Source: JACMLD01 sp964245425
GTDB lineage: Bacteria > Bacteroidota > Bacteroidia > Chitinophagales > Chitinophagaceae
Direction of reading: 5' to 3'
DNA length: 64,000 bases
NCBI GenBank assembly: GCA_964245425.1
Contig: CAXTMV010000002.1
Span: 1 to 64,000, forward strand
Part shown: positions 35,249 to 42,915 of the stretch, in pieces
How the letters are laid out: each line of letters starts with the position of its first letter
How positions within the stretch are numbered: position 1 is the first letter of the stretch
Notes under the pieces: model-generated
Seen by the model: only the letters and a program-made list of their open reading frames with translations
Told to the model about the DNA's origin: nothing
Databases searched by the model: none
Position numbers and translations under genes: made by a program

Positions 35249-36552
35249 GATATATTAAAGTCTAAACGTTCTGAAATCAGCTGGTTAACATATTCCCTTA
35301 TCTGCACAGGTTTGATGTGTTCCAGTATATCAACAGCAAAGGCATGTACCAGCAATGATCGCGCAATGGTTTCATTGATACCTCTCGACTGCAGATAGAA
35401 CAAACCTTCTTCATTCAGCCGGCCAATGGTGCAACCGTGCGAGCATTTCACATCGTCGGCAAAGATCTCCAGCTGGGGTTTGGTATTCACAGATGCATCT
35501 GCCGACAGCAGGATATTCTTGTTAGACTGATAGGCATTTGTTTTCTGCGCCTGTGGTTGTACAAATATCTTACCGTTGAAAACGGCTGTGGCTTTATCGT
35601 TTATAATACCCTTGTACAATTCGTTACTCAGGCAGTGCGGTTTTACATTGTCTACCACGGTATGGTTGTCTACATGTGTATTCCCCTGCTGAAAATACAG
35701 GCCATACAAATGCGCTTCACAGTATTCTGCTTCCAGTACCACATTCAGGTTATTCCGAACGATTCCGCCATTTAGTGAAATGGTTACAACATGCGTATAA
35801 CTTTTGCCGGTCTGGCGGATATGTGTTGTACTCACCTGGCTGGTGCTGGGTGCATCGTTCTGTATTTTATAGAACTCAAGCAGGGCATCTTTCTCCACTA
35901 CTATTTCCATTACCTGGTTCGTAAAACTTTCTGCCGACCCGATGGTAAAAAAAGTCTCCATCAGCTGCACCTGTGCGTTCTCTGCAATATGAATCAGGCT
36001 GCGGGGTTGAGAGAACACATTTCCTGCATCCGCATCTGAAACATGATAAATATAAACGGGATGCTCCGGCACCTGTCCTTTTTTTACATGCATAAATAAG
36101 CCGCCCTGTACAAAAGCGGTATTCAATGCATTGATACCATCTTGAAGGTATTTTGCACTGTGGCCCAGGTTGGCCGCAACAATGGCGGCATATTCGGATT
36201 GCGCCGCCTCTTCCAGGGGCAGTATCACCAGCGAGGCTGAACGGACAACGGAATGTTCAAACGAAAATCGTCCATTTATAAAAAACAATTCGTTGGCCTG
36301 GTCATGACCGGGCAGGCGCAGGGCGGCCAGTTGGGCTGCGCTAAGGGTTTTGGCAGCTGTATGGCCGGCAAAGAAATAGTCTTTGTTAAAGAGCCCGCCA
36401 ATCCGTGTATACCGCCATTCTTCATTTTTTGAATTGGGAATACCCAGCCGGTCGAAATTGCTGAAACCCTGCTGCCGCAAGACTTCCAAGCCATCAACCT
36501 GATCTGTTTTTTGTTGCCGGCTAAACTGTTCTTTGATATATGCTGTGTCCAT
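35245..36552 (-). CDS. sufD: SufD, Fe-S scaffold complex subunit
   Basis: 435 residues. The right-handed beta-helix core and C-terminal signature are typical: PQLEIFADDVKCSHGCTIG, FYLQSRGINETIARSLLVHA and FAVDILEHI. The N-terminal YRWEE-like element appears as NEEWRYTRIGGLF. SufD pairs with SufB and two SufC subunits to build clusters. A 232-base spacer separates it from sufC, the only wide gap in the operon, so a second promoter or a processing site may lie there. Confidence 0.94.
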   Translation of the reverse strand: MDTAYIKEQFSRQQKTDQVDGLEVLRQQGFSNFDRLGIPNSKNEEWRYTRIGGLFNKDYFFAGHTAAKTLSAAQLAALRLPGHDQANELFFINGRFSFEHSVVRSASLVILPLEEAAQSEYAAIVAANLGHSAKYLQDGINALNTAFVQGGLFMHVKKGQVPEHPVYIYHVSDADAGNVFSQPRSLIHIAENAQVQLMETFFTIGSAESFTNQVMEIVVEKDALLEFYKIQNDAPSTSQVSTTHIRQTGKSYTHVVTISLNGGIVRNNLNVVLEAEYCEAHLYGLYFQQGNTHVDNHTVVDNVKPHCLSNELYKGIINDKATAVFNGKIFVQPQAQKTNAYQSNKNILLSADASVNTKPQLEIFADDVKCSHGCTIGRLNEEGLFYLQSRGINETIARSLLVHAFAVDILEHIKPVQIREYVNQLISERLDFNIS

Positions 36553-36648
36553 GTTGTGTATTTGGGGCTAAGAGAACAAAGAGAAAAGAGTTTATTCTTC
36601 GCTTTTTTTTCTTTCAGCCTGCTAATTTATTTTTTCGCAAGAGATGGC

Positions 36649-36733
36649 GGCGTTAACAGCGTGTACCGTATATTTTTCTGATTTGGATCGCCTTTACTGA
36701 ACATTCGTTTTTCGCTGTTTACACTGTTAGCGC
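36649..36733. repeat. Imperfect inverted repeat in the sufC-sufD spacer
   Basis: GCGTTAACAGCGTGTA (about 36650-36665) pairs with TTTACACTGTTAGCGC (about 36718-36733) at 12 of 16 positions, with a 50-base loop. It could fold in the mRNA between sufC and sufD. The match is modest and may be chance. Confidence 0.25.
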
Positions 36734-36784
36734 TGTGCAACATCTATTATGTATGGCAAGTTCCTTTCCTCTTTGTTCCCTTCA

Positions 36785-37555
36785 CTACGCTTCTTCGCCT
36801 ACGTTTACTTCACTCTTGATGAAATCGTATCCTCTTTCTTCCAGCTCAAAGGCCAGTTCTTTGGTACCAGACCGTACAATGCGGCCATTGTACAGTACGT
36901 GTACAAAATCAGGTACTATATAGTCGAGCAGGCGCTGGTAGTGCGTAACCAGCAATACAGCGTTGTCTTTGTTGCGTAATTTGTTCACCCCGCCTGCCAC
37001 AATCCGGATGGCATCGATATCGAGGCCAGAGTCCGTTTCATCCAGTATCGCCAGTTTGGGTTGCAGCATGGCCATCTGGAAAATCTCGTTACGCTTTTTT
37101 TCGCCACCGGAAAAACCTTCATTCAACGGCCGGCTCAATAGGGACTGATCGATGTTCATCAGGGCCATTTTCTCTTTCATCAGTTTCAGAAAAGAAACGG
37201 CGTCGAGCGATGGCTCTCCCCGGTATTTTCTCACTTCGTTCACGGCTGTTTTAATAAAATTGGTGGTGCTGAGACCTGGTATTTCTACCGGGTATTGGAA
37301 ACCAAGAAACAGGCCTTCGCCTGCCCTTTTTTCAGGCGATAGCTCCAATAGGTCTTTGCCCAGGAAATCAACCGTTCCCTCTGTAACGGTATAATTGGTT
37401 TTCCCGGCCAATACAGATGCCAGGGTGCTTTTACCGGAACCATTCGGTCCCATGATGGCATGCACTTCGCCCGGCTTTATTTCAAGATTGATTCCTTTTA
37501 ATATCTGTTTCTCTTCAATGCCTGCGTGTAAATTCTGAATGGTCAACATTTGCAT
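36785..37555 (-). CDS. sufC: SufC, Fe-S assembly ATPase
   Basis: 256 residues. It has an ABC ATPase fold with Walker A GPNGSGKST (36-44), the SufC-specific GLFLGFQYPVEIPGLS, signature LNEGFSGGEKKRNEIFQMA, Walker B LAILDETDSGLDIDAIRIVA and H-loop LLVTHYQRLL. It powers the SufBCD scaffold. It lies 74 bases after sufB. The first Met (37555) and the third residue Met are both plausible starts. Confidence 0.96.
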   Translation of the reverse strand: MQMLTIQNLHAGIEEKQILKGINLEIKPGEVHAIMGPNGSGKSTLASVLAGKTNYTVTEGTVDFLGKDLLELSPEKRAGEGLFLGFQYPVEIPGLSTTNFIKTAVNEVRKYRGEPSLDAVSFLKLMKEKMALMNIDQSLLSRPLNEGFSGGEKKRNEIFQMAMLQPKLAILDETDSGLDIDAIRIVAGGVNKLRNKDNAVLLVTHYQRLLDYIVPDFVHVLYNGRIVRSGTKELAFELEERGYDFIKSEVNVGEEA

Positions 37556-37629
37556 ATCTGTTTAATACTTACTTATTAATTTCTATCCGATGGCGTGGCC
37601 TTACTGACAACCTATCATTTAGCACTTCT

Positions 37630-39117
37630 CTATCCAACGCTTCCTTCCAGGCTAATGGCCAGTAATTTCTGCGCTTCCACTGCAAACTCCATTGGAAGCT
37701 GGTTCATCACTTCTTTGGCAAAACCGTTTATAATAAGTGCCACGGCCGTTTCTGTATCAATGCCGCGCTGGTTACAGTAAAAAATCTGGTCTTCTCCTAT
37801 TTTGGAGGTAGTGGCTTCATGCTCTACCACGGCCGTATTGTTTTTTACTTCGATATAGGGAAAGGTATGGGCGCCGCATTTATCGCCCAGCAGCAATGAA
37901 TCGCACTGCGAAAAATTACGGGCATTGCTGGCGTTTTTACCCACCTGCACCAGTCCGCGGTAACTGTTATTGCTGACACCGGCAGAAATGCCTTTGGACA
38001 CGATCCGGCTTTTGGTATTTTTTCCAACATGCAGCATTTTGGTGCCCGTATCAGCCTGCTGGTGATTGTTGGTAACGGCGATGGAATAGAATTCACCGGT
38101 TGAATGATCGCCTTTTAAAATAACGCTGGGATATTTCCAGGTAATGGCAGAACCGGTTTCTACCTGCGTCCAGGAAATTTTTGAATGGTTGCCACGGCAA
38201 ATACCGCGCTTGGTTACAAAATTATAGATACCGCCCCTGCCCTGCTTGTCGCCCGGGTACCAGTTCTGCACCGTAGAATACTTGATTTCCGCATTGTCCA
38301 TGGCCACCAGCTCAACCACGGCGGCATGCAGCTGGTTTTCATCTCGCATCGGGGCCGTGCAACCTTCCAGGTAACTTACATAACTACCTGCTTCGGCAAC
38401 AATCAGCGTTCTTTCGAACTGACCGGTATTCTCTGCATTGATACGGAAATAAGTAGACAATTCCATAGGACAACGAACGCCCTTGGGTATATAACAAAAA
38501 GAGCCGTCGCTGAATACAGCCGCATTCAGCGCAGCATAATAATTATCGGTAACGGGTACAACAGAACTCAAATATTTTTTTATCAGTTCGGGATGCTCCT
38601 GGATGGCTTCGCGCATCGAACAAAAAATAATACCCAGCTCGGCCAGTTGGGCCTTAAAAGAAGTACCAATGGATACACTGTCTATCACTGCATCTACCGC
38701 CACACCACTAAGCCGTTTCTGCTCATCGAGCGAAATACCCAGTTTCTCAAAGGTTCTTCTCAGCTCGGGATCAATTTCGTCGAGGCTGTTGGGTGATACT
38801 TTCTGTTTAGGAGCAGAATAATAAATGATATCCTGGTAATTGATGGGTGGAAATTTGATATTGGCCCATTGTGGTTCTTCGTGGGTAATGCTTTTCCAGT
38901 AGCTGAATGCCTTTAACCGCCAGTCGAGCATCCACTGCGGTTCATTTTTTTTGGCAGAAATAAAACGGATGGTGTCTTCCGATAAACCTTTTGGCGCTTC
39001 ATCCGCTTCCAGGTCGGAAACAAAACCGTATTTATAGTCGGAGAGAACGGTTCTTTCAATTGTACTGAGCCCATCTTCCAATGCATCTTTTTCAACAGGG
39101 GAAATGTCTGTATTCAT
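37630..39117 (-). CDS. sufB: SufB, Fe-S scaffold core subunit
   Basis: 495 residues from the ATG at 39117; the frame can be read six residues further, but that ATG would lie within the candidate promoter. Conserved SufB segments include EPQWMLDWRLKAF, GSFCYIPKGVRCPMELSTYF, YLEGCTAPMRDENQLHAAVV, SNNSYRGLVQVGKNA and KIGEDQIFYCNQRGI. SufB holds the nascent cluster in the SufBC2D complex. It is the first gene of the suf operon, and a promoter-like element abuts its start. Confidence 0.95.
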   Translation of the reverse strand: MNTDISPVEKDALEDGLSTIERTVLSDYKYGFVSDLEADEAPKGLSEDTIRFISAKKNEPQWMLDWRLKAFSYWKSITHEEPQWANIKFPPINYQDIIYYSAPKQKVSPNSLDEIDPELRRTFEKLGISLDEQKRLSGVAVDAVIDSVSIGTSFKAQLAELGIIFCSMREAIQEHPELIKKYLSSVVPVTDNYYAALNAAVFSDGSFCYIPKGVRCPMELSTYFRINAENTGQFERTLIVAEAGSYVSYLEGCTAPMRDENQLHAAVVELVAMDNAEIKYSTVQNWYPGDKQGRGGIYNFVTKRGICRGNHSKISWTQVETGSAITWKYPSVILKGDHSTGEFYSIAVTNNHQQADTGTKMLHVGKNTKSRIVSKGISAGVSNNSYRGLVQVGKNASNARNFSQCDSLLLGDKCGAHTFPYIEVKNNTAVVEHEATTSKIGEDQIFYCNQRGIDTETAVALIINGFAKEVMNQLPMEFAVEAQKLLAISLEGSVG

Positions 39118-39419
39118 TTTGCAAAGATACAAATCAATTTATACAAAAAAGTAGAAACGAAGGATTGAATTGTTTCTGCCAGCTCGCCGGATACCAGCTG
39201 GCTTAGGCAACGAAACATATTGAATTTTAATGGATTATGATTATCCCAACAGGTGCCTGGTCCATGAACATTAAAAAGCTGGTCTGCTGGCCCCTCAACG
39301 GGCAGGACCCGGCCAACGATCACGCGCAAAAAATACTGTCCGGTACGCTAAACCGTGGGGAGGGGGATATATTTTTGCCGCATTGGTTAAAGCAAATCCC
39401 AACACCACCCATCCCAACA
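39118..39419. other. 302-base spacer between sufB and the response regulator gene
   Basis: Apart from the suf promoter next to 39122, nothing else is recognised. Both flanking genes run on the minus strand, so the region should also carry the end of the regulator transcript, but no stem with a T tract was seen. A 62-residue open frame on the plus strand (39237-39425) has no family features. Confidence 0.4.
39122..39150 (-). promoter_or_regulatory. Candidate suf operon promoter, possibly giving a leaderless mRNA
   Basis: On the minus strand TATCTTTG (39129-39122) is an exact TAnnTTTG -7 element, and TTTTTTG (39150-39144) may be the -33 TTTG, although the 14-base spacer is shorter than the usual 17-19. 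The -7 element ends only four bases before the sufB ATG, so transcription would begin at or next to the start codon. Confidence 0.5.
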
Positions 39420-40052
39420 TCATGAAACCAGGCCATGCGCCTTGGCAAAATTGAGAAGACCCACCGGTGTGTATACATTGAGCTTGCGGCAGATATTTCT
39501 CCGGTGGGTATTTACCGTAAACTCGCTGACAAATAATTTGGAAGCAATTTCTTTGGTGGTAAGGCCTTCTGCAATCTGGCAAATGATCTCCGTTTCCCGG
39601 CTGGTGAGCTGGTATTTTTTCATGAAATCATTGGTGAGGAGGGCGGAGGGCATTGTATCCGCAGGCAATTCTGCAAACCAGGTATGCCCTTCTGCTACCG
39701 CGGCAACCGCCTGCTTCAATATGACTGCGGGGCTGTCTTTCAGCAGGTACCCATGGGCGCCCAGCGCTTTTATCTCCCTGATAAGTTTTTGTTCGCCGTA
39801 ATTGGTAAAAATAATAATCCGAAGCGCAGGAAAATCACGGTGCAGTATCTTAAGTGATTCTATCCCGTCCAGCCGGGGCATCTGCAGGTCGAGCAATACG
39901 ATATCTGCTGGCTCACGGCGCAGGAAAGTAAGCAATTCCCAACCGTTGGAAACAGTGGCCGTTACCGTTACGGAGTCCATTTCTTCCAGCAATTTTTGGA
40001 CGCCGTCTATCAGCAGCGGATGATCGTCTGCAATCACTAATTTAAACGGCAT
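39420..40052 (-). CDS. Response regulator, NarL/LuxR type
   Basis: 210 residues. The receiver starts MPFKLVIADDHPLLIDGVQ, with phospho-acceptor Asp55 in IVLLDLQMPRLDG and Lys in GYLLKDSP. The LuxR helix-turn-helix is SRETEIICQIAEGLTTKEI ... FTVNTHRRNICRKLNV. Its gene follows the TPR kinase gene by 26 bases, so the two form a two-component operon with the kinase first. Confidence 0.93.
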   Translation of the reverse strand: MPFKLVIADDHPLLIDGVQKLLEEMDSVTVTATVSNGWELLTFLRREPADIVLLDLQMPRLDGIESLKILHRDFPALRIIIFTNYGEQKLIREIKALGAHGYLLKDSPAVILKQAVAAVAEGHTWFAELPADTMPSALLTNDFMKKYQLTSRETEIICQIAEGLTTKEIASKLFVSEFTVNTHRRNICRKLNVYTPVGLLNFAKAHGLVS

Positions 40053-40078
40053 GAAGGATTTTCGTTTTCATACATACT

Positions 40079-42346
40079 TCATACATTTATCTCAATAACC
40101 ACCAGTGTACCGCCTTCTTTCTTTTTCATGATTTCTATCATACCATTAAGATAGGCAATTTTCAAACGGATCGACTCCAGTCCTTTTCCTTTGGCGGCGG
40201 CATAGTCGCCAATGCCAATGCCATTGTCCTCCACCATCATCGAAATATGCTGTTCGTGCTCAACCAGCTCTATCATGGCATGGGTGGCCTGGGCGTGCTT
40301 TAAAATATTGTGTACCAGCTCCTGCACTATCCGGTACAGATTATTGAGCAGCGCAACGGGGTATTTCTTATCGTCCTCAAAGCCAACAATAACAGTATCT
40401 ACTTTCAATTTACCCGAAAGATTGATGGTGTCGCCCAGATCTTCTATGGCCTTGCTAAAATGATATTTTTCTATAAAAAGGGGGGTCAGGCGGTGGCTGA
40501 TATCGCGGATGGTGGCTGCTGTAGTGCTGAGTATGCTGCCTGCTTTCTCAATTTTTCCGGCCGATTGTTCGTGCGCCGTTCCTTTTTCTACCACCGAAGA
40601 AATATTCAGGGATGCCAGCGCCAGCATGCTGCCTACTTCATCGTGCAGCTGGTCTGCAATTTTATGCCGTTCATTTTCTTCTGCATCAATAGCACCCTGC
40701 ATCACTTCAATGCGGTGCTGTTTTTCCATTTCCATTATTTTATTCTGCTGCAGTATTTCATTTTGTTTGGTGATCTGGCGCGCCTGGCGCTTCTGCCGGT
40801 ATTGGTTTCTACTGTAACCAAGCAGCAGTAAAATAATAATGGCCGCCAGCACCGTAAAAATGACCAGGTTGATGCGCTGACGGCGCAATTCATGTTGCTT
40901 GGTGACATTGTCGCTGTTCAGCCGGCTGATTTGTTGTTCCTTGTCGCGCACGCGCATCTTTGTCTCCACATCCTGTATAATACGGTAGTGGTTCAGGTTA
41001 TTGAGCGAATCCTTGACCTGGTAAAATGTATCCAGCGCTTGTGCATACCCGGTATAATCGCCCCGGGCTTTCAGCAGTGCTGCATAAGCACTGTAATAAT
41101 AATAACCCGTGGCGGAATACAGCATAGTGGGCAACGACGGCCTGAAAGGAGACAATACCTGTTCAGCCTTGTCTAGCTGGCCGGTTAGTACCAATGCATG
41201 GGCATAATAAATACCCGGCTGAATAACATGCAGGCCATAACTGCTGCCCTTTTTCACCGCCAGCTCATAATAATGCAGGGCTGCCGGGTATTTTTTTTCC
41301 TGTTCGGCCAGTCGCCCGGCGGTAAGGCAGTAACTGCTGGAAGGAATGCTTTCTTCTGGCTGGTTGAACAAGGACCGGCTTTTCTCAAAATACCGGCGTG
41401 CTTCGGGGTAGTCGTTCTGGTAGGTTTTGATGAGTGCCAGTTCCGCATAAAAATAAGGCGCTGTGGGTGAAGCAGGATTGGGCTGGATGGTGGCCTGGTA
41501 AACCAGTTCGGCAAATTTGCCGGCATTTTCATAATCGGTCAATAACAGGTTCACCTGCATCAGTTGGTAGTATACACTGAATGAAGGGCCCCTGAAATAA
41601 AAACCGGTGCGTTCATACAGCCTGGGCCGGTGGTTCAGGGTAGTATCTTTTGCCAGCTCCAGCAATGACTCGAGTATCTGCGCCTGTTTTTGGGGGTTCG
41701 ACTGGCAATAAAACACGGCATAATTGTAACGGGCGGTAAATAAAGCGTTCTTATTGGGCAGGCCTTCGGCCAATGCAATAGCGCTGTCCAGGTTATGGTG
41801 CAGCGAAGCGGTATCCGCCAGGCTGCCAACCGATTGAAAAGTATAGGCCAGTGAAAGATTTTCTCTATCGCCGGTTGCCTGGCAAAACTGCTCAGCCACG
41901 GCCGCATATTTTTTAAGGGAATCCTTTTCGCCCGATTCGGCAAACATCAGTTCCAGGCCAACCAGTACTTCATTGTATTGTTTGGTGCCGGGCCGGGCAT
42001 TGGCTTGCGCCAGCCGGTACAGGGAATCTGCCTGTGCAAATAAATGAAGTGATTCTTTTGCCCTTGCCCAACCCATCAGCAATATATGCACCCACTGCCG
42101 GTTGGCCGACTGTTTTACCATGGGCAGGTATTCTGTAAATACCTGGTAACTGAATACAATATTGGTCTGTGCAATATCCTGCATCAGGTCGCAGGTTGCC
42201 CGGAAACTGGTTTCCGTCAGCGGCTTTTGTTTCAGTTGCGCCCATGCCGTTTGTGCTTCGGGATCTGTATAGACACCTGCCAGCGCAGGCCTGCAAAACA
42301 GGACGCTGAAAAGAAAAAAAAGTGGCAGGCTTTTTCCCATCGTCAT
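40079..42346 (-). CDS. TPR sensor histidine kinase (HisKA_3 type)
   Basis: 755 residues, the largest kinase in the window. A signal peptide (LFFLFSVLFCRPALAG) is followed by about 450 residues of TPR-like helical repeats (YFEKSRSLFNQPEESI, AALHYYELAVKKGSSYG and others), a membrane helix (INLVIFTVLAAIIILLLLGY), a coiled coil, the HisKA_3 dimer domain ENERHKIADQLHDEVGSM (His568) and an HATPase domain (NLYRIVQELVHNILKHAQ, VEDNGIGIGDY, GLESIRLKI). It phosphorylates the regulator encoded 26 bases downstream. The input is presumably periplasmic through the TPR array. Confidence 0.9.
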   Translation of the reverse strand: MTMGKSLPLFFLFSVLFCRPALAGVYTDPEAQTAWAQLKQKPLTETSFRATCDLMQDIAQTNIVFSYQVFTEYLPMVKQSANRQWVHILLMGWARAKESLHLFAQADSLYRLAQANARPGTKQYNEVLVGLELMFAESGEKDSLKKYAAVAEQFCQATGDRENLSLAYTFQSVGSLADTASLHHNLDSAIALAEGLPNKNALFTARYNYAVFYCQSNPQKQAQILESLLELAKDTTLNHRPRLYERTGFYFRGPSFSVYYQLMQVNLLLTDYENAGKFAELVYQATIQPNPASPTAPYFYAELALIKTYQNDYPEARRYFEKSRSLFNQPEESIPSSSYCLTAGRLAEQEKKYPAALHYYELAVKKGSSYGLHVIQPGIYYAHALVLTGQLDKAEQVLSPFRPSLPTMLYSATGYYYYSAYAALLKARGDYTGYAQALDTFYQVKDSLNNLNHYRIIQDVETKMRVRDKEQQISRLNSDNVTKQHELRRQRINLVIFTVLAAIIILLLLGYSRNQYRQKRQARQITKQNEILQQNKIMEMEKQHRIEVMQGAIDAEENERHKIADQLHDEVGSMLALASLNISSVVEKGTAHEQSAGKIEKAGSILSTTAATIRDISHRLTPLFIEKYHFSKAIEDLGDTINLSGKLKVDTVIVGFEDDKKYPVALLNNLYRIVQELVHNILKHAQATHAMIELVEHEQHISMMVEDNGIGIGDYAAAKGKGLESIRLKIAYLNGMIEIMKKKEGGTLVVIEINV

Positions 42347-42394
42347 AAATATAATAATCCATTGTCATATATAAAAGCAGCAAGTGGCTTAAAG

Positions 42395-42438
42395 TGATGT
42401 AAAAGGCAAGAAACAGTGGAAAGGAATCCGTTACATCA
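42395..42438. promoter_or_regulatory. Inverted pair TGATGTAA / TTACATCA in a divergent promoter region
   Basis: Two perfect 8-base arms (42395-42402 and 42431-42438) are 28 bases apart, 50-90 bases upstream of the TPR kinase ATG at 42346 and ahead of the divergent lipoprotein gene at 42612. The spacing suits two sites of a dimeric regulator better than an RNA hairpin. No other feature was seen in 42347-42611. Confidence 0.25.
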
Positions 42439-42611
42439 GCGAACTGGTATCACACTTATATGTGCTGTCTGTAAACAAGGCTGTATTAAAATAAATTGTT
42501 AACAGGGGAAAAAGGTCTACAACAACCACGCAAATCTTCCTTTTTCGGTTGGTACAGGCCCGTTTTCTGCATTGGCAGGCTTTTAGATTATTGATTCCTA
42601 AAATATGAATT

Positions 42612-42776
42612 ATGAAACTTGCTATTAAAAGTACGCTGTCTGTATTGGCTTTTGCCTGCATGATGGCTTTTACATCAGGCTGTGTAGAACATCGGTATTA
42701 CAGGGAACACCACGAACACAGCCCGCATTATATTGAACGCCACCGTCCGAGCGTAGACGTTAATATTCACAACTAA
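42612..42776 (+). CDS. Tiny His-rich lipoprotein
   Basis: 54 residues. A short basic start, a hydrophobic stretch and the lipobox FTSGC (Cys24) mark a lipoprotein. The mature 31 residues hold seven His (EHRYYREHHEHSPHYIERHR), plus Arg, Glu and Tyr. The gene has its own space between two other units and is followed 21 bases later by a strong terminator, which argues it is truly expressed. The His/acidic composition suggests metal binding at the membrane surface (inference). No family was recognised. Confidence 0.72.
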   Translation: MKLAIKSTLSVLAFACMMAFTSGCVEHRYYREHHEHSPHYIERHRPSVDVNIHN

Positions 42777-42797
42777 GTAAGGTTATTGTATAAAGCA

Positions 42798-42847
42798 GGG
42801 ATGCCCGCCCATTCACACTGAATGATAGCGGGCATCCCTTTTCTTTT
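42798..42847 (+). terminator. Strong rho-independent terminator after the His-rich lipoprotein gene
   Basis: GGGATGCCCGC (42798-42808) pairs perfectly with GCGGGCATCCC (42828-42838). Within the loop CATTCA and TGAATG pair as well, giving a long two-part stem, followed by TTTTCTTTT. Confidence 0.9.
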
Positions 42848-42915
42848 GGGTGCTATGGCGATCTAGAAATTATTTGTTAATTTTCTTATCGTAAACCGCT
42901 TAATAACCCACTGCC

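Noticed and set aside
39237..39425. 62-residue plus-strand open frame in the sufB upstream spacer
   Set aside because: No homologous-looking motif, no start context, and it runs into the antisense of the regulator gene.
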